From Oscillospiraceae bacterium (lineage in GTDB: Bacteria; Bacillota; Clostridia; Oscillospirales; UBA929): DNA of 31,797 nt. The stretch lies in contig WRCJ01000006.1 of assembly GCA_009784085.1 (NCBI GenBank), positions 1 through 31,797 of the forward strand, in the 5' to 3' direction. The notes beneath the pieces were generated by a model that searched no databases, had not been told where the DNA came from, and was given only the letters and a program-made list of their open reading frames with translations. Each line of letters begins with the position of its first letter. Position 1 is the first letter of the stretch. A program made the translations under genes and the position numbers. Shown here in pieces: positions 21,165-30,232 of the stretch.

Positions 21165-22952
21165 ATGCTTCGCAGCCTGCGTGTCAGATTGGTGACGGTC
21201 ATGATGTTGCTGATTATCCTGATGCTGGCGGTCATGGGCGTTTTTTTGGCGGGCGGCGTCGCCACCCACCATATCAACGCCTTTGCGGGGCAGATGGAGG
21301 AAGCCTTTACCCTGCGCCTGGATTTTATCGGCGCCCTGCGCGCCGGCGCCGGCGCGGACGATCCGCCGGCCGCCCTCAAGGAGATCTTGACGGGACACTC
21401 CGCGTTGCTGGGCATTGACAATCTCCAGCGCAATTTTTATATCTTGGATGCCAAGACCGGCGCCTTTTTGGCGGGATCGGATGAGCAAAAGGGCGCCGCG
21501 CTCGAGCTGACGCCCTCCATCTTGACTGTGCTGGCCGACAACACGAAGCCCGCCCCCATCGACGCGCGGATCGGCGCCGGGTATATGGACTTCGCCGCGC
21601 CCATCGAAGGCGCCCGGGGCGTGTATATCGTCTATATCAAAGACACCAACGAAAGCTCGCAAGAGCTTATCTCGCAGTTGCTCTCCGTTGTTTTCGAGAC
21701 GCTTGTCGTGGGCGTGGCGATGGCGATTGTCCTGTCGCTGGTCCTGTCCAAGGCCATCACGACGCCTTTGGAACGCCTGACACGCGGCGCGCGGCGCATG
21801 GCGTCGGGGACTTTTGCCGAGGGCGCGGCCGTAGCCGTGGCCGTGGAAAGCGACGACGAGATTGGCGTGCTCACCAGCACCTTCAACGACATGGCGAGGG
21901 AACTCCAGCGGACGCTGGAGGAGGTGGGGTCGGAACGGGACAAACTGGGTACGCTGTTTTTGCACATGACGGACGGCGTAGCTTCCTTCACCCGCGATGG
22001 CGCGCCCCTGCAAGCCAATCCGTCCGCGGAGCGGATGCTGGGCTGTCATTTTTCCGATATGCCGCGCTACGATGAGGTGCTCGGCGACGTTGCGCCGCTG
22101 GCGGAGGTCCTGGCCCTTTGCGAGGAGCCCCGGTTCTTGCTCAAGGAATGCGAGAGGGGCGGCCGCCGCCTACTCATCTCGCTGGCACCCTTTGGCCGCG
22201 AGGGCATTGACGGGATTATGGCGGTCTTGCATGACGTGACGGAACAACACCGCTTGGATGAGGTGCGCCGGGAATTTGTCCTGAATGTCTCCCACGAGCT
22301 GCGGACCCCGCTGACCAATATCCGTAGCTACGCCGAGACGCTGTTGGACGCGAAGGATTTGCCGCCGGAGACGGCCAGTTCCTTCACGCAGGTGATCTTA
22401 AGGGAAGCCGAGCGCATGAACAACATCGTGCGCGATCTCCTGAGCCTGTCCCGCTTCGATTACGGCAAGCTGGACTGGCATGTCGCGAGTTTCCCGCTGG
22501 ACGAAATGCTGCAAAGCATCCATGCGGCTATGCTCTTGGAAGCCGAACGCATGCGGCATGAATTGACGCTTTCTTGCCAGTCGCCGCTTTTCCTCACGGG
22601 CGACCGCGCGCGCCTGGAACAGGTCGTGGTCAATGTGTTGACCAACGCGCTCAAATACACGCCCGCCGGGGGGCGCGTCGAGGTGAGCGCCAGCCAGACC
22701 GGCGACACGGCGCGTATCGTCGTGCGCGACAATGGCATCGGCATCCCCAAAGAGGATCTGCCCCACATCTTCGAGCGGTTCTACCGCGTGGACAAGGCGC
22801 GCACGCGCCACTCGGGCGGGACGGGGCTTGGCCTTTCCATCGCGCGGGAGATCGTCGAAGCGCATCACGGGGTCATCGATATCAGCAGCGTGTCGGGCGA
22901 GGGCACCACGGTAACCATCTCCTTGCCGGTGGAGGGGGAGGGGGCGTCATGA
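21165..22952 (+). CDS. Sensor histidine kinase (WalK/PhoR-like)
   Basis: 595 residues. First membrane helix about 7-30, extracytoplasmic sensor domain about 31-165, second helix about 172-195, then HAMP (TTPLERLTRGARRMASG) and a PAS-like region (TLFLHMTDGVASFTRDGAPL). HisKA carries the phospho-acceptor His377 in FVLNVSHELRTPLTNI. HATPase motifs are N (NVLTNALKYTP), G1 (DNGIGIPKEDL), F (FERFYRVDKAR) and G2 (GGTGLGLSIA). HAMP plus PAS is the WalK arrangement. GGGGGAAGG lies 3 nt before ATG 21165. It follows the regulator by 13 nt and overlaps the YycH-like gene by 4. Confidence 0.94.
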   Translation: MLRSLRVRLVTVMMLLIILMLAVMGVFLAGGVATHHINAFAGQMEEAFTLRLDFIGALRAGAGADDPPAALKEILTGHSALLGIDNLQRNFYILDAKTGAFLAGSDEQKGAALELTPSILTVLADNTKPAPIDARIGAGYMDFAAPIEGARGVYIVYIKDTNESSQELISQLLSVVFETLVVGVAMAIVLSLVLSKAITTPLERLTRGARRMASGTFAEGAAVAVAVESDDEIGVLTSTFNDMARELQRTLEEVGSERDKLGTLFLHMTDGVASFTRDGAPLQANPSAERMLGCHFSDMPRYDEVLGDVAPLAEVLALCEEPRFLLKECERGGRRLLISLAPFGREGIDGIMAVLHDVTEQHRLDEVRREFVLNVSHELRTPLTNIRSYAETLLDAKDLPPETASSFTQVILREAERMNNIVRDLLSLSRFDYGKLDWHVASFPLDEMLQSIHAAMLLEAERMRHELTLSCQSPLFLTGDRARLEQVVVNVLTNALKYTPAGGRVEVSASQTGDTARIVVRDNGIGIPKEDLPHIFERFYRVDKARTRHSGGTGLGLSIAREIVEAHHGVIDISSVSGEGTTVTISLPVEGEGAS

Positions 22953-24313
22953 GCCGCCGCGTCAGGGAGCATTTGAAAACCGCCCTCATCGCCGTGCTCA
23001 TGTTGTCGCTGTTGACATTGACCTTCGCCATTTGGCTACTCGACAGCCCTGTGACGCGGGAGGATACCGGGGGCCTCGCATGGCTGGCCGCCGCGTTGGG
23101 GTTGGTCTCGCCGCAACCCGAATCGATTTCGATCGTGGTGGACAACACATACCAAGAAGCCGCGCTCCCCGCCGTTTTCGTTTGGACAAGGCATGGGCGG
23201 CATTGGAGCGCGCCGCGTGACGCGGCCTTGCGAGACAGCGCGTACCACAACATGAAAGATACGCTCGGGGCGGCGTTGGGATCGGCTGGGCAGCCTGCCG
23301 CGCCGCAGGCCGCCGAAGCGTGGTGCGTCGCCCTGTCCGCCGACGGCATCTATCTGGAATTCACCGCCCCGCTGCCCCTGCCGGCGCTCTCCCTGTGGCT
23401 GGCCGCCGAGGAAGCCTCGTTGCCCGATGTGCCTGTCCGCCGATTGGCGTTGGTCGCGCAGGGCCTGGTTTTATCGCTTTGGTTTATCGACGAGAATGAC
23501 GGCATGCCTTACTCCTGCCAGACGGCGATGCCCGCGCAGACCATCGCGGACGATCCCCCCCGCGGCTTCGCGCCATGCCGGTTCGGGTTCGAAACCGAGG
23601 GGTACCAACGGGCGGCCTATTCGTTGTTCTTCGACGAGGAGCCGCAACCCCGGGCGGCGGTTTATACCCCGGCTACCCTGACGCCTCCCGTCGTCGCGGC
23701 CTTTTTATCGCAGCTGGATATCAACCCCAGCACCTATGCGTGTATTACGCAAGAGGATGGGAGCACGACCTATTTTTCCGGTATGCGGTATTGCCAATTC
23801 GCGCGGCGCGAGCGCATCCGGTACGTGGCGCCGCCCGATGGGCAGGAAAGGGATAGCGACGGGGCGCCTGTCGCGGCGCCACAGCGTTTCATGGAGATCG
23901 AGACGGCCCGCGCGTTGCTGGCCGCGCTGTCGCCCCTTGTGGGGGAAGGCCGCCTTGGCTTCTTTGCGGTTGTGGCTGATGTCGCGGATGATGTTGTGGC
24001 TGATGTTGTGGCTGAGGATGCGGAAACCCCGGGCGCCGCCGCCATGACGGTCACCTTTATCTATGAGCTGGACGGCCTGCCGGTGTTTTTGTCGGAAGGG
24101 CCGCCCGCCGTGTTTACCTTCCAAGGCGGGCAGCTCATCGAGGCCGACATACGCATCCTGGCGTTTTCCGTTCACGAAGAATACACCCCCCTCATACCCG
24201 AAGCCACCGCGTATCTCCTGTTCGGCGGGCAACACCCATCGGGCGATTTCGATCTGCGGCTCGTCTACACGGAAGAAGAGGGGCGGCTCACAGTGGGATG
24301 GGGCGGCATGTAG
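22949..24313 (+). CDS. YycH-like regulator of the WalRK system
   Basis: About 454 residues. One N-terminal membrane helix (LKTALIAVLMLSLLTLTFAI) is followed by a large extracytoplasmic part, the topology of YycH proteins that bind and restrain WalK. The start (ALIAVLMLSLLTLTFAIWLL), the position directly after the kinase and the length agree with YycH; sequence conservation in this family is low, so the call rests partly on context. A 12-bp repeat (two perfect copies, 23990-24013) codes for Asp-Val-Val-Ala in the C-terminal third. Last gene of this operon; its final codons form the left arm of a hairpin. Confidence 0.7.
   Translation: MSRRVREHLKTALIAVLMLSLLTLTFAIWLLDSPVTREDTGGLAWLAAALGLVSPQPESISIVVDNTYQEAALPAVFVWTRHGRHWSAPRDAALRDSAYHNMKDTLGAALGSAGQPAAPQAAEAWCVALSADGIYLEFTAPLPLPALSLWLAAEEASLPDVPVRRLALVAQGLVLSLWFIDENDGMPYSCQTAMPAQTIADDPPRGFAPCRFGFETEGYQRAAYSLFFDEEPQPRAAVYTPATLTPPVVAAFLSQLDINPSTYACITQEDGSTTYFSGMRYCQFARRERIRYVAPPDGQERDSDGAPVAAPQRFMEIETARALLAALSPLVGEGRLGFFAVVADVADDVVADVVAEDAETPGAAAMTVTFIYELDGLPVFLSEGPPAVFTFQGGQLIEADIRILAFSVHEEYTPLIPEATAYLLFGGQHPSGDFDLRLVYTEEEGRLTVGWGGM
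23990..24013. repeat. 12-bp repeat in the YycH-like gene
   Basis: Two perfect units GATGTTGTGGCT, with diverged copies to the left from about 23969. In frame. Confidence 0.75.
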
Positions 24314-24322
24314 CCGCCCCAT
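24298..24322. terminator. Hairpin across the stop of the YycH-like gene
   Basis: Perfect 10-bp arms ATGGGGCGGC (24298-24307) and GCCGCCCCAT (24313-24322), loop ATGTA. The stop codon TAG spans loop and right arm. There is no T-run, so it may be a transcript-end stabiliser rather than a strict intrinsic terminator. It also marks the left edge of the AT-rich cassette. Confidence 0.5.
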
Positions 24323-24421
24323 GGAGGATGTTAATAGAGCGAAAAACAGAACACCAACTATGGCTTGTTCCCACCAATACGAAGAAACCCACTGATGGCA
24401 GAATGAAAGCAGGTAAAAGCT

Positions 24422-25087
24422 GTGAATAGAGTATTGATTGTCGAGGACGATGAGAACATCGCCAAATATATAAATACCTGCCTTAACATGGGCGGTTATG
24501 AAAGCGTTGTTTGTGAAAATGGGAAAACCGCCATTGAACGAATATTGAATGAACCTTTTGACCTTGTGCTACTTGACGTTATGCTTCCAGAAATAGACGG
24601 TTTTTCTATCATGGAGCGCATTTGTTCTCTGGATATAGCCGTTATTTTTCTCACGGCCATGCAGGATGTTTCGGATAAAGTCAGAGGGTTAAAGCTAGGC
24701 GCGGAAGATTATATCGTAAAGCCATTTGAAACCCTTGAACTTCTTGCCAGAATAGAAGTTGTTTTGCGTCGCAAACATAACAACAGGGTTTTATTAACAT
24801 ACAAAGATATTGAAATGAATATCGAAAACCATACCGTGAAACGTGGCGGCATACCTGTTTCGCTAACACCGAAAGAATTTGATACACTAGCATTTTTTGT
24901 CCAACATCAAGATATTGTTATATCAAGGGAGCGTCTATTAGCTACCGTTTGGGGATATGAATTTGAAGGCGAAAGCCGCACGGTAGACACCCATGTACAG
25001 CAGGTACGAAGAAAGACAAACTTAAAGGGAGAACTTGTATCTGTCCCCAAATACGGTTACAAACTCATTAGGGGGGAGGACCTGTGA
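24422..25087 (+). CDS. OmpR-family response regulator of the AT-rich cassette
   Basis: 221 residues. The receiver has the acidic pair in VEDDEN, phospho-acceptor Asp52 in LVLLDVMLPE, FLTAMQD and KPFETLELLARIE. The winged helix has VSLTPKEFDTLAFFVQH and RTVDTHVQQVRRK. GTG start with a weak AGG-type site (AGGTAAAA) upstream; it overlaps the kinase by 4 nt. Codon use is AT-rich, unlike the regulator at 20396. The likely targets are its own operon and the ABC operon starting at 27449. Confidence 0.93.
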   Translation: MNRVLIVEDDENIAKYINTCLNMGGYESVVCENGKTAIERILNEPFDLVLLDVMLPEIDGFSIMERICSLDIAVIFLTAMQDVSDKVRGLKLGAEDYIVKPFETLELLARIEVVLRRKHNNRVLLTYKDIEMNIENHTVKRGGIPVSLTPKEFDTLAFFVQHQDIVISRERLLATVWGYEFEGESRTVDTHVQQVRRKTNLKGELVSVPKYGYKLIRGEDL

Positions 25088-26490
25088 GGTTTTGGCAAAA
25101 GATATTTCTGATTTCCCTTTTATTGGCGACAATCGCAATCAGCGTTATTTCTTCCGTTTTGCTTGTACGCAGTCACGAAACAATTCTGCGTTCAACAAAG
25201 GAAGCAACGGAGAGGGCGTTTGAAAGCTATGTTGCCACTGTGGGCAAGCGGGTTGCTGAGGAAAAAGCAAAAACGCACGCTCTCTTTCTTACAAGAAAAC
25301 AGGTTGCAACCTTGCTTTCGGATATGGCCGACAATTCACGGAACGAAGAAGTCACCCTTGAAATGATTGCAGACGTTAGCGATAATTACAGCATGTGGGG
25401 ACTTTCAGGGGAACAAAAAATACACAGCGTAGAATTAAAGGATATGAGCGATAAAAAACTTATTAGGGTGACATCAACGGTTCTGATTGAAGGAAAGCCT
25501 TATACTCTATCGGCATCCAAAGATGTGACAGCAATATGTTCATCCTTTCAATCTGATATTGCCTATGTACAATCAATTGGTGGAATTGTTTCGGTTGCCA
25601 TTGCCGGAATCTTGCTCTGGGTAATGATTATTACTATGAGACCACTGGGAAAAATAAATGCTGTAACCAAAAAAATCGCAGAAGGAAATTATCGCGAGAG
25701 AATTCCTGTATCAGGAAATGACGAACTTTCCGAACTAGCTGATAATATGAATGTTATGGCGAACAAAATAGAAGAAAATGTCAGCCAAATGGAACGTCTT
25801 GCGGAAAGCCGAAGAGTATTTATTGCCAATATGACACACGAACTTAAAACACCACTTACGTCCATTCTTGGATTTGCAAATGTTTTGAAAATCAAAGCTG
25901 ACGTTTTAGATGAAGAACGGCGGGAGTACGCTTCCATTATTGAAGCGGAAGCGAAACGGCTCCGCTTGCTTTCCAATAAGCTTTCTGAGTTAATCTTGCT
26001 TGGCGAAAACAAACTTGATTTACAGCAGGAAAATATTCAAGCTGTTATTTCTGAAATCTCTGAACGTATTGCGCCTTTGCTAGAAACCCGTCAGCTCTGT
26101 TTGAATTGCGAGGTTCAACCGCTCTGTATTATGATGGATAAAACGCTTTTTGTGTCTTTGATTTACAATCTGCTGGATAACGCCATGAAAGCGTCCTCGC
26201 CGGGTCAAAGTGTCCATGTAACTGCTAATGATGATAGTGGACATGCAATAATCACTGTCCAAGATTACGGCTCAGGGATTCCAAAGGACAAAATACCACA
26301 AGTGACCGAGGCGTTTTTCATGGTGGACAAAGCCCGTTCGAGAAAAGCTGGCGGGTTTGGAATGGGGCTTGCCCTTTGTAAAGCAATTGCCGGGGTACAT
26401 CATGGCACGCTGGATATTCAAAGCAAGGAAGGACACGGTACTTGTGTCGTACTGAAATTCCCCATTGTAAAGGAGGAGCGCAGCGAATGA
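25084..26490 (+). CDS. Sensor histidine kinase of the AT-rich cassette
   Basis: 468 residues. Helix 1 about 6-28, extracytoplasmic domain about 29-160, helix 2 about 165-186 (GIVSVAIAGILLWVMIITM), HAMP (RPLGKINAVTKKIAEGNYRE), HisKA with His252 in FIANMTHELKTPLTSI. The ATPase domain has NLLDNAMKASS, DYGSGIPKDKI, FFMVDKARSRKAGGFGMGLAL. It resembles kinases that sense antimicrobial peptides or lantibiotics in Clostridia, by general similarity and because of the adjacent LanF-like transporter. GTG start overlaps the regulator stop; ATGA overlap with the next gene. Confidence 0.92.
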   Translation: MRFWQKIFLISLLLATIAISVISSVLLVRSHETILRSTKEATERAFESYVATVGKRVAEEKAKTHALFLTRKQVATLLSDMADNSRNEEVTLEMIADVSDNYSMWGLSGEQKIHSVELKDMSDKKLIRVTSTVLIEGKPYTLSASKDVTAICSSFQSDIAYVQSIGGIVSVAIAGILLWVMIITMRPLGKINAVTKKIAEGNYRERIPVSGNDELSELADNMNVMANKIEENVSQMERLAESRRVFIANMTHELKTPLTSILGFANVLKIKADVLDEERREYASIIEAEAKRLRLLSNKLSELILLGENKLDLQQENIQAVISEISERIAPLLETRQLCLNCEVQPLCIMMDKTLFVSLIYNLLDNAMKASSPGQSVHVTANDDSGHAIITVQDYGSGIPKDKIPQVTEAFFMVDKARSRKAGGFGMGLALCKAIAGVHHGTLDIQSKEGHGTCVVLKFPIVKEERSE

Positions 26491-27290
26491 AAAGAAAAAG
26501 TATGTTTGTAACGATTGCAGGCGCGGTTTTTATCATTGTGCTTGGAATCTTTTTTAGCCCTTTCCTCTATCATATTTTATTGAACTCATCGGATACCGTT
26601 TCTGAACAATACGATATTACAGAAACATTAACTGCGCAATCGGCGGCGTTTATAAGCAATTTCATGTTTCCTAAAAATGAGAATAGGCGTCCGATTAACA
26701 TAGCAGAGGAGATTGACGAGAGGGAAGTTTTGGGAGCAAGCAAGCTCTTTCAAATGGCAGGGCTGAATTATGAATCGTCGTTGTTAGATCGTATGGAGGA
26801 GACAACAGATACCCGCTATCGTGTGTTGGGAATAGATAAAGAAATAAACGGAAGTTACTACACGTTATTTTTGGCTTTAGATGAAAACAATATTCCTTTG
26901 ACATTCCGATATAAGAGACTCGACGCTCACACGACCCAAGACATTCAAAACGCAGTCATTGCCTTACATTCCTATATGGACGGCGACCCCTCCGCAGTGA
27001 GCGACTATATGGGAAAGATAGATGCTGTTTACGATGGCGCGATTGATTCTAAATTGCAACTTATCATAGACGAAGCATTTGGTAACATGCATTGGTCAGA
27101 TAAGCCAAGTTATAAGATTTCGCTTTGGGAATGTTTCACACTTGGCGAATGGGATATTTTTTCGGATAAGGAAAATGTAGTTTTGGCATTCGTCATGGGC
27201 AGATATAACCTACAACTATATTATGACCCTGTGACAAAAGATTTTTGTGGATATAACTTAGCCACGAACCAAACCTTGTTTGGGACATAA
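26487..27290 (+). CDS. Membrane-anchored extracytoplasmic protein, unknown function
   Basis: 267 residues. One N-terminal helix (SMFVTIAGAVFIIVLGIFFS) with the remainder outside the membrane; no lipobox Cys. I do not recognise a family. The gene has a strong GGAGGAG site 8 nt before the ATG and overlaps the kinase stop, so it belongs to the regulator operon and may modulate the kinase, much as YycH does for WalK. A terminator follows at 27317-27350. That functional guess is contextual only. Confidence 0.7.
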   Translation: MKRKSMFVTIAGAVFIIVLGIFFSPFLYHILLNSSDTVSEQYDITETLTAQSAAFISNFMFPKNENRRPINIAEEIDEREVLGASKLFQMAGLNYESSLLDRMEETTDTRYRVLGIDKEINGSYYTLFLALDENNIPLTFRYKRLDAHTTQDIQNAVIALHSYMDGDPSAVSDYMGKIDAVYDGAIDSKLQLIIDEAFGNMHWSDKPSYKISLWECFTLGEWDIFSDKENVVLAFVMGRYNLQLYYDPVTKDFCGYNLATNQTLFGT

Positions 27291-27316
27291 AAGACAAGTA
27301 AACATATAATCAATTC

Positions 27317-27350
27317 AAATGCAATGGCTTATAGCTTTTGCATTTTTTTT
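27317..27350 (+). terminator. Intrinsic terminator after the kinase operon
   Basis: 8-bp stem AAATGCAA (27317-27324) / TTGCATTT (27338-27345) with an inner GC/AGC pairing, followed by eight T (27343-27350). It separates the regulator operon from the transporter operon. Confidence 0.85.
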
Positions 27351-27376
27351 GCATTTTCCGGGGGATTCCCTGTCAA

Positions 27377-27387
27377 TGCCAATGGCA
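27377..27387. promoter_or_regulatory. Palindrome upstream of the transporter operon
   Basis: TGCCA-A-TGGCA, a perfect 5-1-5 palindrome overlapping a possible -10 (CATAAT, 27386-27391). Could be an operator; no -35 of quality is visible, which would suit an activated promoter. Confidence 0.3.
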
Positions 27388-27448
27388 TAATTTAATTAGC
27401 CGAATTATTGAAATTCTCGCTCAAACAACTATAGGGGGTTTTATTATA

Positions 27449-28564
27449 ATGAAAAAAATAATATTGATATGTTTGTTGGCCTGCTTTATTATGCTGTTCT
27501 CCGCATGTGGAACTTCGACAGAACAAAGCAAAGGCGAGGATGTTGTTCAGACATCAAACGAGCAAATAGACGAGAAAACGAATGAACAAACAAATTTCCC
27601 CAATGAATACAAAAATGAAATGAACGGCGTGATTTTTGACGTGGTTTTAGAAATCCCGGAAAATTTAGATTTTAGCCAGCTCAAAAAAAGCACAGCATCT
27701 GCCCAACGGCCGGACATGAACAAGGTGATAGAAGCGTTCGTTACCGAGCAAGAAATTTCAGAAGAATTTAAAGACAAAGGGATTGGCCCGAACGGAGAGC
27801 AGTTTGATACCCATTATCTTATCTTCAAAGATGGAGGTTCTTTGTATGTAGCGAATTCGTTCAGTTATGCAACTCCGCTTTTTGGGAAGATACAGACTGC
27901 ATTCCGTAGGGACACGGCAGACAATTTTACCAAAAACGAGGAGTTATCCTTTGGGTCATCCAATCAAGCTTTTGAGACAATAAAAGTACAACTTAATGGA
28001 GTTGGATATGAGTTGCAAGAACTCCGCTATGATTTTTATGCTCTGGACGCCCATACGCTAAGTCAGCAAGAAATGCAGGAAGATATATTTCAAAAAGGCG
28101 AGCAAAAAACGGAATGGAACGGAAATGAGGATGCCTATTACTTCTTTGCGGAACAGATATATCAGGGGCTTCCCGTATTCTTTGGTAGCAAGGACTTCCC
28201 ACAGGATGATGAAAATTATCGCCCCATTGAAGCGCTCTATTCCCAAAAAGGGATTGAATACTTGTCGGCAGCCCCTGCGCTGTATCGCTTCCATTCCCAA
28301 AACGGAACGGTTGTTTTAGCTGACTTTGAAATAATAGCGCAAAGTGTCGCCCAAAAATATGGGAGCCTTCTAACAAACGAAAGCTATGGCGTTCATCGGG
28401 CAAAACTCTGCCAGATTCCCGTTCAGAACCAAAGTGGAGGATATGACGTAAAAATAGGTTGGCTAATTGAGATGACGGTAAGTGGAGTGGAAGAAGGACA
28501 AGCATGCACGTTTCCATTATATACGTTCGTTGACGCTGAAAACGGGCTTGAGATCATTCTATGA
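27449..28564 (+). CDS. Lipoprotein of the ABC transporter operon
   Basis: 371 residues with a textbook lipoprotein signal (MKKIILICLLACFIMLFSAC, Cys20). A Glu/Asn/Gln-rich linker follows, then a globular part. Family not recognised. The C-terminal segment KIGWLIEMTVSGVEEGQACT ... YTFVDAENGLEIIL resembles the last strands of YycH/PepSY-type domains, which is only a weak hint. The ATG has GGGGG 10 nt upstream. Its stop overlaps the first permease, so it likely acts with the transporter as a substrate-capturing or immunity lipoprotein, like LanI or LanH proteins in lantibiotic loci. Confidence 0.75.
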   Translation: MKKIILICLLACFIMLFSACGTSTEQSKGEDVVQTSNEQIDEKTNEQTNFPNEYKNEMNGVIFDVVLEIPENLDFSQLKKSTASAQRPDMNKVIEAFVTEQEISEEFKDKGIGPNGEQFDTHYLIFKDGGSLYVANSFSYATPLFGKIQTAFRRDTADNFTKNEELSFGSSNQAFETIKVQLNGVGYELQELRYDFYALDAHTLSQQEMQEDIFQKGEQKTEWNGNEDAYYFFAEQIYQGLPVFFGSKDFPQDDENYRPIEALYSQKGIEYLSAAPALYRFHSQNGTVVLADFEIIAQSVAQKYGSLLTNESYGVHRAKLCQIPVQNQSGGYDVKIGWLIEMTVSGVEEGQACTFPLYTFVDAENGLEIIL

Positions 28565-29340
28565 GCGAAAAAAAGCGTGCTTATACAAGAATCGATTTGA
28601 TGCGGCTCTTAAAAGGCTGGACTTTACTTTTAGCAATTCCCGGCGTGATGTTGGTTTTGTATTTTTCCGCTAGAACTGACATCAGTGGCATATCGGGATC
28701 CGCCCTTAATGTTTTCTCGAATGCGATTAGTCGCAGGGGATTTATTGTTGCTTACATTTTTTGTGCCTGTGCCTATGGTTTTTGTTTCAGCGAGGATTTG
28801 GAAAGTGACTACCTTCGGTATGCGCTAATTCGGGGAAACCTAATAAAGTATGTTGCAGCGAAAGTTGCCATTATGCTTTTTTCTTCTGTTTTCGTGATGA
28901 CAATAGGTTGTTTGCTATTTGCCCTTGCATTGAAAATCTGTCTCCCGTGGCAAGACCCTGAATCCTACCAAAATGTTTCATCCAGTATGTGCATATTCTT
29001 GATTGATTATCATATGGTTCTGCTCTGGATCGTGTTGGCTGGCTTCCTCTATGGAATATGTGCCGGTGTTCTAACCTTAGCTTCTGCTTACATCTCTTTA
29101 TATATAAGAAACAAAATGCTGATTTTGGCTATGCCAGCGTTGCTTTTGCAGTTGATTGAGGAACTGTTCCCTCCACGGAATAAAGCGATTTCTTCTTTGC
29201 TTCCTGCTCATGCGTTTAATGTGTAGACAAACGTATTTCAAAATGATGGACTGTCTTTTTTCTGGGCGATTGGATATGGTCTGTTGCTTACGGGAATATT
29301 AGGTTTTGTGATTTATAGAAAGATTAGGAAAAAGCTATGA
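28561..29340 (+). pseudogene. ABC-2 type permease interrupted by in-frame TAG
   Basis: Open frame of 221 codons from ATG 28561 to TAG 29224-29226, with about five membrane helices. After the TAG the same frame continues for 37 codons: SFFWAIGYGLLLTGILGFVI (a further helix) and a basic RKIRKKL end, to TGA 29338-29340. That TGA overlaps the ATG of the next permease as ATGA, the same junction used by its neighbours, so the ancestral gene ended there with about 259 residues. The TAG is thus a recent nonsense change, a sequencing error, or a read-through stop. Product: one half of a LanE/LanG-like permease pair. Function may be lost if the last helix is required. Confidence 0.8.
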
Positions 29341-30206
29341 AGCAGATTGTTGTGTTAGGAAAGTACATAAAACATGTCTTGATTTATAAAATATGGAACG
29401 TAAAAACGGCTACCTTGTTGCTATTGATGTTCTTCATCAATTATCTTTACTGCAAGCCGATTTTAGATTTTTCCGCAGACGCAAATTATCCTGTAACGCC
29501 TTGGGTGTTTCCCTTTATGCTGTCAAACATATTTTATCTGGCTTTATTTATGATTGGAGTTCTCTATTATTTTTCTGACGTGCCTTTTATGCAATATCCT
29601 AATATGTATCAGGTCATCCGGGTTGGAAGAAAAAAATGGGCAATCGGGCAGATATTCTCTATAGTCGTACAATCATTTTTCTTGATTGTCGCAAACATGG
29701 GGATGACGGTATTGTTGTTAAGTAGCCACTTGGATTTGAACTTTGAATGGGGAAAATTATTACACACCGCGGCCTTGACAAATATCGACATAAAGTATGG
29801 TTTTTTGTTTGGCTTTTCTTATGAGGCAATGCAACTATATACCCCCCTTGACCTTATGTTTTTAACACTTGTATTAGGGGCACTGGTTTTAAGTTTTACT
29901 GGAATATTGATGTTTGCTCTTAGCCTGATTGCAGGCAGGATATTTGCTATGGCAATGGGAACAGGCATGGTGGGAATCATTTTTGCTTTGGAAGGCGTCC
30001 CGCCTATATTAGTGGTAGGATTGGGAAAGATTGGATTTATGAATTGGTTACGGGTGGCACAAATCGGGGTAAAAGAACACGGGAGTTTCCTAATGCCTTC
30101 TTTTGAATACATGGTGACTGTGTTAATCATGGGGATATTGTCATTAAGCCTTGTTATTAATTGGAGGATTCGTCATGTGGATTTTGAGTGGATAAAGGAA
30201 GATTAA
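29337..30206 (+). CDS. ABC-2 type permease, LanE/LanG-like
   Basis: 289 residues, six or so membrane helices (TATLLLLMFFINYLYC, MLSNIFYLALFMIGVLYYF, IFSIVVQSFFLIVANMGMTV, LVLGALVLSFTGILMFALSL, FAMAMGTGMVGIIFALEG, MVTVLIMGILSLSLVI). No large extracellular domain, so it is not of the BceB type. It overlaps the broken permease and precedes the ATPase by 26 nt. It presumably pairs with the 28561 product in the membrane. Substrate unknown. Confidence 0.85.
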   Translation: MKQIVVLGKYIKHVLIYKIWNVKTATLLLLMFFINYLYCKPILDFSADANYPVTPWVFPFMLSNIFYLALFMIGVLYYFSDVPFMQYPNMYQVIRVGRKKWAIGQIFSIVVQSFFLIVANMGMTVLLLSSHLDLNFEWGKLLHTAALTNIDIKYGFLFGFSYEAMQLYTPLDLMFLTLVLGALVLSFTGILMFALSLIAGRIFAMAMGTGMVGIIFALEGVPPILVVGLGKIGFMNWLRVAQIGVKEHGSFLMPSFEYMVTVLIMGILSLSLVINWRIRHVDFEWIKED

Positions 30207-30232
30207 ATGATAAAGAAAGCAGGGAATGAAAG

